DNA of 64,000 nucleotides, from contig JAGXHG010000032.1 in NCBI GenBank assembly GCA_024636345.1, positions 1 through 64,000 on the forward strand, in the 5' to 3' direction. Shown one piece after another: positions 16,376 to 24,817 of the stretch (within the stretch, counting starts at the first letter, position 1; each line of letters starts with the position of its first letter). A model generated the notes under the pieces. It did no database searches, was not told the DNA's origin, and worked only from the letters and a program-made list of their open reading frames with translations. This DNA comes from Desulfobulbaceae bacterium. GTDB taxonomy: Bacteria > Desulfobacterota > Desulfobulbia > Desulfobulbales > Desulfocapsaceae. A program made the translations under genes and the position numbers.

Positions 16376-17413
16376 TTACAGGGAGAGCAGAGCAGTACTG
16401 AGGTTGACGTTGTCACCTTTTTTCAAACCCAGCTTCTCCCGCAGGTGGGCTCGATGATACTCCACAGTACAAAGCGCTATATTCAATTGATGAGCAACCT
16501 CCTTATTACTCATCCCTAATCTGACCAGATTGGCAACCTCTCGCTCTCTTGCAGAGAGACGAGGAAACTTGTTCGCCAATAGTGTTTTAAAAGAGGAAAA
16601 GCCAAACTCGGTAATATCAATCATGACCCCCAGGATCCCCACCGGACGTTTATGGGCTCCGTTCGTAACAGCAGAAAGATAAACGAGCACCTCCCGCTGC
16701 AGACCTTGTCGATCTGTTACCATCTGCTCATGGCAGGCAACACCACCATCAGTGATAAGAGTGAGCTCGCTTTCCTGATTCCTGATAATAATATACTGTT
16801 TGTTGACATGGCCATCTTCACAGATTTTACCGACAATCGAATCCCGACCAAGACCAGTAAAATCTTCTAAGGCCTTATTGACCTGAATTACGACACGTTC
16901 TCTATTCTTGACAAAGACAGGGAACGGAAGGGCCTCAATCAGGTCCTGTTCTTCCATATTATCCAGACCAAAAGATGAGGCCTGTTTACTCAGGAACTCC
17001 AAGGTATCCACATTGAAGGAAAGCCGCTTCTTGATCTCGGTCAGCCTGGTATAACGGCGGCAGATGGCTATAATTTCACTGGAGCGGAAGGGTTTTCGAA
17101 TAAGGGAACAGATCCCCTGATCAAAACATTCGTTTAAGACCAGATCATCTTCATATCCGGTGATCACAAGGACAGGACATGATGAACTGCCCCGTTGTTT
17201 CCATTCCTTCAAAAACCCGATCCCATCAAGAACCGGCATACACATATCAAGGAAAATAAGATCTGGATGAATAGCATTGGCTTTTTCCACACCATCCTGG
17301 CCATTAATCGCGAAAAAAAGATCATACCCCTCATCCTTGAGGATCTCGGACATAACAGAATTAATTATTGAATCATCATCGATGATGAGTATTTTGGGTT
17401 TGTGCTTGTGCAT
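16376..17413 (-). CDS. Response regulator with PAS and LuxR-type DNA-binding domain (345 aa)
   Basis: Domains in order: a receiver (residues 8-120; IDDDS, aspartate in LIFLDMCMPVLDG near 54, lysine in RKPFRSSE), a PAS domain (about 160-275, starting LIEALPFPVFVKN), and a C-terminal LuxR/FixJ helix-turn-helix (LSAREREVANLVRLGMSNKE, then VEYHRAHLREKLGLK). It should be a transcription regulator that integrates phosphorylation with a PAS signal, an uncommon three-part layout. It is followed in the same unit by a stand-alone receiver. The cognate kinase is not in the window. Confidence 0.9.
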   Translation of the reverse strand: MHKHKPKILIIDDDSIINSVMSEILKDEGYDLFFAINGQDGVEKANAIHPDLIFLDMCMPVLDGIGFLKEWKQRGSSSCPVLVITGYEDDLVLNECFDQGICSLIRKPFRSSEIIAICRRYTRLTEIKKRLSFNVDTLEFLSKQASSFGLDNMEEQDLIEALPFPVFVKNRERVVIQVNKALEDFTGLGRDSIVGKICEDGHVNKQYIIIRNQESELTLITDGGVACHEQMVTDRQGLQREVLVYLSAVTNGAHKRPVGILGVMIDITEFGFSSFKTLLANKFPRLSAREREVANLVRLGMSNKEVAHQLNIALCTVEYHRAHLREKLGLKKGDNVNLSTALLSL

Positions 17414-17506
17414 CAATCATCCAAAGTACAAAAGGGGAATGAAGCTGATCATCTGATTTTCTCTACCTTATTGTAACACAATGCCACACTTTAATTATAA
17501 AACTAC

Positions 17507-17547
17507 AGGACTAACCCTCTGTCAACACGAGGTTAGTCATAGTTTTT
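17507..17547 (+). terminator. Orphan hairpin with T run
   Basis: GACTAAC(C)CTC pairs with GAGGTTAGTC around a 9-base loop, with TTTTTT four bases later on the + strand. No + strand gene lies upstream, so its purpose is unclear; it may equally be a leader structure for the regulator gene on the - strand. The rest of the 300-base gap up to the tRNA promoter shows nothing else. Confidence 0.4.
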
Positions 17548-17674
17548 TCTCTTAGAGACAATGAATATTGATAGAAGGAGGAAAATCCTGCACTTGTATC
17601 CAATGAAACCGGCTAGGTTTTGAACGAAAGATCCGAATAATTTACCTGTTCCCTGGGAAAAAAACTTTTTTTTG

Positions 17675-17703
17675 TTGACAATAGAGACGACATGCTCTTA
17701 TAT
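17675..17703 (+). promoter_or_regulatory. Sigma-70 promoter of the tRNA gene
   Basis: A perfect -35 (TTGACA) and a good -10 (TTATAT) are separated by 17 bases. The tRNA begins 22 bases after the -10 box. Confidence 0.85.
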
Positions 17704-17724
17704 TGATAAGTTTGTTGTCAGAAA

Positions 17725-17801
17725 GGGCGCATAGCTCAGCTGGCTAGAGCCACCGGCTCATAACCGGTCGGTCGTAGGTTCAAGTCCTACTGCGCCCACC
17801 A
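17725..17801 (+). tRNA. tRNA with CAU anticodon (tRNA-Met elongator, or tRNA-Ile2)
   Basis: A full cloverleaf: acceptor GGGCGCA pairs with TGCGCCC, discriminator A, encoded CCA, D arm TAGCTCAGCTGGCTAGAG, anticodon loop CTCATAA, T loop TTCAAGT. The first pair is G-C and the anticodon stem lacks three consecutive G-C pairs at the loop, so it is not initiator tRNA. CAU also occurs in lysidine-modified tRNA-Ile2, and sequence inspection alone cannot decide between the two. Confidence 0.95.
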
Positions 17802-17941
17802 TATTATTGCAGAATCTGAATCCAACCACCAGGTTCCTTGAATACATTATCTTTTTTCACAAACAAAGAAGGGAACGCAATATCTTCCCTACGCGATCTG
17901 GCCATCCAGGAGATTCGTCCCTGGCCCAGACGAAATGAAAT

Positions 17942-17977
17942 AAAAAGGTACACCCCTGCCGGGATGTACCTTTTTTT
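17942..17977 (+). terminator. Terminator downstream of the tRNA
   Basis: An 11-bp stem (AAAAAGGTACA with TGTACCTTTTT) with an inner CCC/GGG pairing and seven T. It works on paper in both directions and lies 140 bases after the tRNA. Confidence 0.8.
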
Positions 17978-18013
17978 ATTTCCTGTCGCCGGCTCCATAC
18001 AGAGGCAGACAGC

Positions 18014-18832
18014 GTGAGCGTGCAACTCCACCATCTCCTGAACGGCCTTGATCAAATTGCCCCCTTTTCTCTAGCCGAAAGCTGGGATAACGTGGGACTG
18101 CTTGTGGGCAATCCGGATGCACGCATCACCTCTATATTGCTTGGACTTGACCCAGGCCTCCGCCTCCTCGACGAAGCCATTACCCTCGGGGCAAACACCA
18201 TTATCACTCACCACCCCTGTATTTTCCATCCACTTGCCACGGTTATCACCAAGACTCCTGCCGGCGCCTTGCTTGAAAAAGCGCTGTCTCACAATATCAA
18301 TATCATCGCCTGTCACACTAATCTTGACAACAGTGCAGAAGGTGTCAGCGATGCCTTGGCCTGGGCGCTGGGCCTTACAGACCTGAGCCCACTTCGCCCC
18401 GGCGCAATTGAAGAAACTGGCGCGGGCCGCATTGGTGTCTTTGCCTCCCCTCTGTCTGACTCCGCATTTATGGACAAACTGTTCCAGACACTGCAGCTTG
18501 AGACCATCCAGATAGCCGGCAGACTTCCGGAACAAATCAAAACAGTGGCCCTCTGCGGCGGAAGCGGCTCAGATCTGGCAGAGATGGCACAAGACAGAGG
18601 CGCAGACCTATATCTCTCTGCCGAAATCAAACACAGCACAGCTCGCTGGGCAGAAGAATGTGGATTCTGTGTCATCGACGGCACGCATTATGGCACAGAA
18701 CAACCTGTCATGCCTTTCCTGCAGCGTAAGATCCAGGCATTAGCCGCGACAAATAACTGGCCACTGGAAGTTGCCCTGACCCAAATAGAAAGACACCCTT
18801 TTATCTATAAACACAGACACAATTCCATATAA
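18014..18832 (+). CDS. Nif3-family protein (GTP cyclohydrolase I type 2-like), 272 aa
   Basis: Starts at GTG. Metal-site motifs of the NIF3 family are present: THHPCIFHPL (near 60), ACHTNLDNS (near 95) and, at the C-terminus, DGTHYGTEQPVMPFL. SWDNVGLLVGN near residue 25 is also typical. Family members form toroidal hexamers with two metals; their true role is unsettled, and some hydrolyse GTP derivatives. It is followed at 23 bases by a zinc-ribbon coiled-coil gene, a pairing often seen next to rnpB in Desulfobacterota. Confidence 0.92.
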   Translation: MSVQLHHLLNGLDQIAPFSLAESWDNVGLLVGNPDARITSILLGLDPGLRLLDEAITLGANTIITHHPCIFHPLATVITKTPAGALLEKALSHNINIIACHTNLDNSAEGVSDALAWALGLTDLSPLRPGAIEETGAGRIGVFASPLSDSAFMDKLFQTLQLETIQIAGRLPEQIKTVALCGGSGSDLAEMAQDRGADLYLSAEIKHSTARWAEECGFCVIDGTHYGTEQPVMPFLQRKIQALAATNNWPLEVALTQIERHPFIYKHRHNSI

Positions 18833-18855
18833 TCACACGAACCAGGAGAACCATT

Positions 18856-19575
18856 TTGAACGAAGTCATCGCGCAACTCATTTCACTGCAACAAATTGAC
18901 CTGCAACTCGACACCATTGACAATGCCATAAAACAGGAACAAGATAACGTCGACCAACACAGCACCATGCTCAGCCAAAGAGAGTCTGATATTGAAGATC
19001 TCCACGAGCAGATCAACACCCTGGAAAACGAACGCCGCACCCTGGATCTGGAAATGAGCGAGGAGTTGGCCCATGTAAAATCACGCCAGTCAAAAATGAT
19101 GCAGGTCCAGACCGGCCGGGAACAGACTGCCATACTCAAAGAAATCGAAGATGGCAAACGGAACATTAAGGAAAAAGAGGAAAAGATTGTCGCCATCATG
19201 GAAGAAGTGGAATCACTCACCGCCCAGATCACCAGACAACAGGAACTCTTGAAAGAGGAAACAAAAAGCCTGGCGGCAGAAACGTCCAAAGCAAAAGAGA
19301 CCATTAAGGGAATTAACAAAAAAAAGCAGGATCAGGACAGTAAACGGAAACAACACGCCAAGGCAGTGGAGGAAAAACTCCTCAATAAGTACACTATCCT
19401 GCGGGAACGGCGCAATGGGCTGGCCGTGGTGAGTGTCATCCAAGGCGTTTGCCAGGGATGCTTCATGAGCATTCCACCTCAGCAGTTCAACACACTGCTG
19501 CGAGGCGATCGGCACCTTGACTGCCCCATCTGTCAACGCATAATGTACTATCAGGCACCCGAAGATCAGGAATAA
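18856..19575 (+). CDS. Coiled-coil protein with C-terminal zinc ribbon (239 aa)
   Basis: Starts at TTG, eight bases after AGGAG. Residues 10-185 are a long heptad-rich coiled coil (many E, K, Q). The C-terminus carries two CxxC knuckles (VCQGCF and CPICQR), matching the zf-RING_7/CT398-type family. Relatives bind other proteins or nucleic acids as rigid hairpins, but the role is not established. It is translated from the same transcript as the Nif3 gene, and rnpB follows 70 bases later. Confidence 0.88.
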   Translation: MNEVIAQLISLQQIDLQLDTIDNAIKQEQDNVDQHSTMLSQRESDIEDLHEQINTLENERRTLDLEMSEELAHVKSRQSKMMQVQTGREQTAILKEIEDGKRNIKEKEEKIVAIMEEVESLTAQITRQQELLKEETKSLAAETSKAKETIKGINKKKQDQDSKRKQHAKAVEEKLLNKYTILRERRNGLAVVSVIQGVCQGCFMSIPPQQFNTLLRGDRHLDCPICQRIMYYQAPEDQE

Positions 19576-19646
19576 ATCCTGTCAACAGCTGAGAGAAGAG
19601 GTACATTCTCCTTTCAACTTTCACGCTCCTGCGGTATCATAAGGTT

Positions 19647-20000
19647 GAAGCGGGTGCATGATCGCTCCGGTCTTATGCCGGGGAGGAAAGTCCGAACTCC
19701 GCAGGGCAGGATGGTTCGTAACGCGAACGCCGGGTGACCGGGGGAAAGTGCCACAGAAAATAAACCGCCCAGGATAGTGCTGGGTAAGGGTGAAACGGCG
19801 AGGTAAGAGCTCACCGCCTGGATGGTGACATTCAGGGCACGGCAAACCCCATTCGGAGCAAGACCAAATAGGGAGACGTTTAAGGGCTGCCCGCTCATTG
19901 TCTCCGGGTAGGTTGCAAGAGGTGTCGGGCAACCGGCATCCATAGTGAAATGATCATGGCCCCATTTATGGGGAACAGAATTCGGCTTATACCCCGCTTC
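19647..20000 (+). ncRNA. rnpB: RNase P RNA (bacterial type A)
   Basis: The ends pair (GAAGCGGG with CCCCGCTTC). Universally conserved blocks are present: GAGGAAAGTCCGAACTCC at the 5' side of P4, GGTAAGGGTGAAACGG in the middle and ACAGAATTCGGCTTA near the 3' end. A run of nine T follows at once and serves as terminator with the P1 stem. TATCAT lies seven bases before the 5' end as a -10 box, but the -35 is weak. It is the catalytic subunit that trims the 5' ends of pre-tRNAs. Confidence 0.97.
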
Positions 20001-20122
20001 TTTTTTTTTAAACTACTCAGGTGTACAGGGGGAATAAACATGCAAACTCTTTTTTTATTGCGCACCCCTGCCAGACTGCAACCTGAACAAGATCTGTAGT
20101 AACTCTCTTTTTCTTCACTTCT

Positions 20123-21298
20123 ATGCCATCTGTTGCCGCCATCATCCCTGCCGCCGGAAGCGGAACCAGGATGGGTCTGGGACACCCGAAACAATACCAC
20201 TACCTTGCCGGCGCCCCAATCCTGATCCATACCATCCGTGCCTTTGTCAGCGTCCCCTCGGTCACCCGCATTATCGTTGTTGTTCCCAAAGATTTTATTA
20301 CTGAAACCCACAAGATCCTTACAGAATACAATCTGACCAGTGACACTATCACCGTCACGGCTGGGGGCCGAAGACGGCAGGATTCCGTACTGGCCGGTAT
20401 GGAGTGTCTGACGGATGCAACCGAGGTCGTCCTTGTCCATGATGGCGCACGGCCACTGGTAAAACCGGAGCTTATCCAGCGTTGCCTTGAAGCAGCATGG
20501 CAGCATGGCGCGGCCATTGCCGCCATACCTGTCAAAGATACCTTAAAACAGGCTCGCCCCAACCATACCATCGTCTGCACCATAGACCGGCAGGAACTGT
20601 GGCAGGCCCAGACCCCACAGGCCGTTAAATTCTCCCTGCTCAAAGAAGCATATGCAAAACTTGGCGACAGGGACGCAACCGACGAGGCCGCCCTGCTGGA
20701 ACAGTCTGGAATGGCGGTCACCCTGATTGAAGGTTCTGAGACCAACATCAAAATAACCCGACCTGACGACCTGATCCTGGCGGAAAAAATCATGCATCCA
20801 CCTTCCACCCCCACCATGCGTATCGGACACGGCTATGATGCCCATCGCCTTGTTGCCGACCGGAATCTTGTTCTTGCCGGCGTGAGAGTTCCCAACGATC
20901 TGGGACTGGCAGGCCACTCCGATGCCGATGTGGTCACCCATGCCCTGTGCGATGCCGTGTTGGGAGCCCTTGGTGCCGGCGATATCGGCCGCCATTTCCC
21001 AGACTCGGATCAGCGCTTCAAGGATATCTATTCCATCACCCTGCTGGAACAGGTGATGGAACTGGCCTTCCAAAAAGGGTTTACCGTCTCCAATGCCGAC
21101 ATAACCATCATCTGCCAGGCCCCGAAACTGGCCCCCCATATTAAGGCCATGCGTACAACTCTGGCCCAGGCCTGCCAGGTAAGCAGCGAACAGATTAACC
21201 TTAAAGCCACCACCACCGAAAGGATGGGCTTTACCGGTCGGGAAGAAGGAATCAGCTGCCATGCTGTGGTTCTGCTAACCACCAGACAAGAGAGATAA
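20123..21298 (+). CDS. ispDF: Bifunctional IspD/IspF, isoprenoid (MEP) pathway
   Basis: The 391-residue fusion starts with an IspD cytidylyltransferase domain (residues 1-230: AAGSGTRMG nucleotide loop, VHDGARPLV, DTLKQA, QTPQAVKF, TDEAALLE), followed by IspF (from about 233: RIGHGYDAHRL, GHSDADVVTHALCDA, HFPDSD, TTTERMGFTGR). It makes CDP-methylerythritol and later the cyclodiphosphate; the middle enzyme, IspE, is not in the window. The fusion is known in alpha-, epsilon- and some deltaproteobacteria. Metal-binding residues of both domains are intact. Confidence 0.96.
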   Translation: MPSVAAIIPAAGSGTRMGLGHPKQYHYLAGAPILIHTIRAFVSVPSVTRIIVVVPKDFITETHKILTEYNLTSDTITVTAGGRRRQDSVLAGMECLTDATEVVLVHDGARPLVKPELIQRCLEAAWQHGAAIAAIPVKDTLKQARPNHTIVCTIDRQELWQAQTPQAVKFSLLKEAYAKLGDRDATDEAALLEQSGMAVTLIEGSETNIKITRPDDLILAEKIMHPPSTPTMRIGHGYDAHRLVADRNLVLAGVRVPNDLGLAGHSDADVVTHALCDAVLGALGAGDIGRHFPDSDQRFKDIYSITLLEQVMELAFQKGFTVSNADITIICQAPKLAPHIKAMRTTLAQACQVSSEQINLKATTTERMGFTGREEGISCHAVVLLTTRQER

Positions 21299-21302
21299 AA
21301 GA

Positions 21303-22529
21303 ATGATAAAGATCCCCATCAATCAAGAACGGCTGGCCCGCACCTTTGTGCAACTCTGCGAAATTGACAGTCCCTCCCGTAAAGAAAAAGGGCTCTCCGA
21401 CTACCTGAAAAAGACTTTTCACGACCTGGGAGCCGTAAGCATCGCGGAGGACAATTCTGCGCAACAGACCGGATCTGACTGCGGCAATCTTATCGTCTCC
21501 TTTCCCGGGAACAGGCCGGATCAAGAAACGATTTTTTTCGCCTGTCACATGGACACCGTGGAGCCAGGCTGCGGGGTAGAGGTGGTGCAAACCGGGGATA
21601 TCTTCACCAGCCGCGGCGATACCGTGCTCGGCAGTGACGACAAGTCAGGGATTGCCTCCCTCATTGAGCTGATTCGGATACTGCAGGAAAACAGAATCGC
21701 TCATGGCCCGCTAGAGCTCCTCTTCACCACCTGCGAAGAGATAGGGTTGCTCGGGGCCAAGGCCCTGGACTGCACCAGACTGACTGCCGGATACGGATAC
21801 GCCCTCGATTCAACCGGCATTGACCGGATCATCACCGGGGCACCTGCCGCCAACAAACTGAAAATTGAGGTTCACGGTATTGCCGCTCATGCCGGACTCC
21901 ATCCGGAACAGGGGGTCAGCGCCCTGTGCCTGACTGCCAATGCCATTACCAACCTGCGTCTGGGACGCCTTGACGAGGAGTCAACAGCCAACTTCGGAAT
22001 TATTCACGGGGGCGTGGCCACCAACATCATCCCGGATCATATCACCCTTGAAGGTGAGGTCAGAAGCCATTCCCTGCAAAAACTGGCAGCTCACACCGCA
22101 GAGATCCAACGCACCTTTCAGCAGGTGATCGAATGCTGGCCGTTCCCGCCATCCCTGGCTCCCACGGCATTAGAACATCCCTGTCCGTCGCCGTTCCCGC
22201 CAGGCCATCGAGACGAAAACGAAACGCAAGCACTGGATTTTTCACCATCGGTTACGATCAACGTCCAACTGGAATACCCGGCCATGCGCCTTGAATTGAG
22301 TGACCCAGTGCTGGCACGAGTCCAAAAGGCCGGTATCAATCTGGGCCGCACACTGGAATTTCAGGTTGCCGGGGGCGGCAGCGACGCCAATATCTTCAAC
22401 AGCTTCGGCCTACCCACCGCCATTATCGCTACCGGTATGGACAAGGTTCATACCACTGACGAATGCCTTGACCTGAAAGACATGATCCGCCTTACAGAGC
22501 TGCTCTTTGCCATTGTAGTAGTGGCGTAG
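21303..22529 (+). CDS. M20-family metallopeptidase (peptidase T-like), 408 aa
   Basis: Metal-site motifs appear in order: FFACHMDTVEPG (near 80), DTVLGSDDKSG (near 105), FTTCEEIGLLGAKALD (near 140), YALDSTGI (near 162), and a C-terminal HTTDECLDL. The dimerisation domain lies in between (HGIAAHAGLHPEQG ...). Two zincs would cleave a small peptide; the exact substrate is unknown. An odd, proline-rich stretch of about 35 residues (about 279-315) interrupts the lid domain and coincides with short DNA repeats, apparently an in-frame insertion. It begins 4 bases after ispDF. Confidence 0.9.
   Translation: MIKIPINQERLARTFVQLCEIDSPSRKEKGLSDYLKKTFHDLGAVSIAEDNSAQQTGSDCGNLIVSFPGNRPDQETIFFACHMDTVEPGCGVEVVQTGDIFTSRGDTVLGSDDKSGIASLIELIRILQENRIAHGPLELLFTTCEEIGLLGAKALDCTRLTAGYGYALDSTGIDRIITGAPAANKLKIEVHGIAAHAGLHPEQGVSALCLTANAITNLRLGRLDEESTANFGIIHGGVATNIIPDHITLEGEVRSHSLQKLAAHTAEIQRTFQQVIECWPFPPSLAPTALEHPCPSPFPPGHRDENETQALDFSPSVTINVQLEYPAMRLELSDPVLARVQKAGINLGRTLEFQVAGGGSDANIFNSFGLPTAIIATGMDKVHTTDECLDLKDMIRLTELLFAIVVVA
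22137..22212. repeat. Short mosaic repeat inserted in the M20 peptidase gene
   Basis: Two copies of GCCGTTCCCGCCA flank segments with CATCCCTGGC and CATCCCTGTC. The core CCATCCCTGGC is shared with the repeat in the 5' part of purF. The DNA encodes the proline-rich extra segment of the peptidase and keeps the frame. Confidence 0.6.
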
Positions 22530-22572
22530 TAGTGGCCTGAACAACGACCTGTGTATCTCACCTTCTGAAAAA

Positions 22573-23412
22573 ATGAAATCCCGTCACCCGATTATGAACG
22601 ATCTCAATGTCATTTCACTTGGTTTCGGATGTGCTGCTAAAACAGAACTCATTAGAAAATACTTTCCGGAACAACCTGCGCTCTTTTTTGATTATCTGGG
22701 GAATTTCGACGGACTGGACACCTGTACCCAGATCATCCTGAACGATTTTCAGGATTTTCAAGACATCGACGATTTCTTCTATTATCCGCACCCCAAATGG
22801 AATACCGACATTGAGCTGAAACCCATTTCACTGTGTGCCAACCCACCGGGAAGAACCCAAAACATGCTGGTGAGCAGACATTTTGTCAATATTGTATTTT
22901 ATCACTACAAACACACCATCGACACCCTGCAATCGTTCAAAAGGAAAAGTGAACGATTCAAAAAGATACTGCAAGATACAAACCGTCAAACCGTCTTTCT
23001 TTATTATCGACAGTATGACGAGCCACTGAACGGCAATTACGCTGAAAACGATGATTATTCAATAGATGAAAAATTATCCAGGCTTGAGTCTGAATCCATA
23101 TGGTTCCGAGATGCCATTGCAAAAAAATATCCTTTACTGCAATTCAAGCTCATCGCCCTGATCATGGAACCTTTTACATTTCACGAAAAAGTGACTCCGG
23201 CAATCGACAAATTTCTGCAACAAAAATCAATCTCCACCAAAACAATCGTTTTTGACAGGGTCCTCACTTCCGTTCCTGAAGATAAAGGAAAGATCTCATC
23301 AAAAAGCTGGGGCCGAATCTATCGGAAGCACCTGATCACAAACCCTTTTATGCGAATGGGTAAGCATGTCTCACCATTCCTTTTAAAGTGGCAAAAAATT
23401 TTCAGCAATTAA
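22573..23412 (+). CDS. DUF1796-like putative papain-type cysteine peptidase (279 aa)
   Basis: Near the N-terminus it reads VISLGFGCAAKTELI and, about 25 residues later, FFDYLGNFDGL, which match the 'SLGxxCxxxxxLrk ... FDW' signature of DUF1796. An ATG seven codons downstream (MNDLNVISLG) is an alternative start; neither has a clear ribosome site. There is no signal peptide. The last 30 residues are basic. Members are often found near glycosyltransferases, but none is here. The peptidase activity is a family prediction, not shown. Confidence 0.6.
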   Translation: MKSRHPIMNDLNVISLGFGCAAKTELIRKYFPEQPALFFDYLGNFDGLDTCTQIILNDFQDFQDIDDFFYYPHPKWNTDIELKPISLCANPPGRTQNMLVSRHFVNIVFYHYKHTIDTLQSFKRKSERFKKILQDTNRQTVFLYYRQYDEPLNGNYAENDDYSIDEKLSRLESESIWFRDAIAKKYPLLQFKLIALIMEPFTFHEKVTPAIDKFLQQKSISTKTIVFDRVLTSVPEDKGKISSKSWGRIYRKHLITNPFMRMGKHVSPFLLKWQKIFSN

Positions 23413-23498
23413 GGAAAAAATGTGCCTTCTCAAAGGGATTATAATAAAAAATACAATTATTAACCCTGGAAGCACACAGTTGCAGTACTCAACCCAGC

Positions 23499-24551
23499 TC
23501 ACACAAGCTCTATCTGTCCTGGAGCACCTGTGACAATTTCACCTATCTCGGCACAGGCAAGTGGATATCCCTGCGTCCGCATCTCAAGCAGGATGGCGGC
23601 GGCGGCTCTTGGGCTGGCCGCAATCAGCAAGCCTCCTGAAGTTTGCGGATCGGCCAGAATTATCTCCAGAGAATCCTGTTCAGACCGGCGGCCCATGAGC
23701 GCCGTGGCATAATGTTTCCTGTTGACATGTGCACCTTCGGGTATGATCCCCATATCAACAAAATCCCTGACCCCGTCAAGTACCGGAATCTGTTCGCCAA
23801 ATATCCTGGCGGCAACCCCTGAGGCCAGCAACATCTCGGAGAGATGCCCCAGCAAGCCAAAACCCGTAATATCTGTACAGGCATGCACTTCCTCACCACG
23901 GCCCCGCAGCTCCTGCATGATCTCTGATGCCAGCCGATTCAAGGTCACCATCACCTCCACAATCCTGGCCTCCACCTCTGGACCAGCAAGATTGCCCTTG
24001 ATGGCCGTTGACAGGATCCCAAGCCCCAGAGGTTTGGTCAAGATCAAGCGATCTCCAGGACGGGCTCCAGCATTGAGCAGGACATGATCCGGATGGACCA
24101 CGCCCGTGACCGAAAGACCATACTTTAATTCAGTATCCTCAATAGAATGACCACCCACCAGCAGAGCACCAGCCTCCTGCACCTTGTTTAAGCCTCCGCG
24201 GATCACCTCTCGAAACACCGAGATATCCATGGTCTTCACCGGACAGGCCAGGATATTCATGGCCAGAAGTGGCCTGCCACCCATGGCATAGACATCGCTC
24301 AAAGCGTTGGCCGCAGCGATCTGGCCAAAGCTGAAAGGATCGTCGACAATGGGGGTGAAGAAATCAAGCGTCTGGATCAAAGCCGTCTCATCGTTCAACC
24401 GATAGACCCCCGCATCATCGCAAGTTTCTGCGCCCACAATCAGATTCGGATCCTTGGGCAGGGTAATTCCGCAAAGTATCTGACCCAGATCCCCTGGGCC
24501 CAACTTGGCAGCTCAACCAGCAGCTTTTACTGTACTTGTCAATTTTATCAT
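23499..24551 (-). CDS. selD: Selenide, water dikinase, itself a selenoprotein (350 aa)
   Basis: The gene extends upstream of the first ordinary open frame through an in-frame TGA (24513-24515). With TGA read as selenocysteine the N-terminus is MIKLTSTVKAAGUAAKLGPG, the classic SelD active-site segment with Sec at residue 13. Further motifs: CDDAGVYRL, ANALSDVYAMGG, GGHSIEDTELKYG and TDITGFGLLGH. It makes selenophosphate from selenide and ATP for Sec and selenouridine. A hairpin fitting a bacterial SECIS follows the TGA. The gene stands alone, divergent from purF. Confidence 0.93.
24482..24500 (-). promoter_or_regulatory. Candidate SECIS hairpin of selD
   Basis: Twelve bases after the TGA, GGCCCAG pairs with CTGGGTC (one G-U pair) around the loop GGGAT. 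The loop begins about 20 bases after the TGA and starts with G, as bacterial SECIS elements require for SelB binding. Confidence 0.75.
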
Positions 24552-24678
24552 TTTCCGTCACATCCCTTTCTTCCACTCAAATTTTCGAGAACAGTTCAAC
24601 AGAAAAAAGCAGCACATCATTCTTTCTTGTTGAATTTCTGCAGAACATCATTATAAATGATTAGTATCAGATTTGATT

Positions 24679-24714
24679 GAAAGGCACAAAGGTAATTTCC
24701 TCTTTGTGCCTTTC
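24679..24714. terminator. 13-bp hairpin between divergent selD and purF
   Basis: GAAAGGCACAAAG pairs perfectly with CTTTGTGCCTTTC around a 10-base loop. T tracts on both sides are weak. Because both neighbouring genes read away from it, it is more likely a leader structure of purF or a relic than a normal terminator. Confidence 0.4.
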
Positions 24715-24817
24715 CCCATTTTGGCATCTTAAAGGTAGTTGGCACAGCTTCCGAGACCGTTTTGCCATCGAAACGACGCCCCTTATTTTATCCCAACGGT
24801 CCTACGAGAAAGAGACT

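Noticed and set aside
17804-18055. 83-codon frame on the - strand opposite the Nif3 start
   Set aside because: It runs through a strong terminator hairpin and overlaps the start of a real gene; only its tail looks protein-like.
24677-24817. Longer N-terminus for PurF
   Set aside because: The ATG at 24818 has a ribosome site, and the upstream part crosses a perfect hairpin and has no PurF character.
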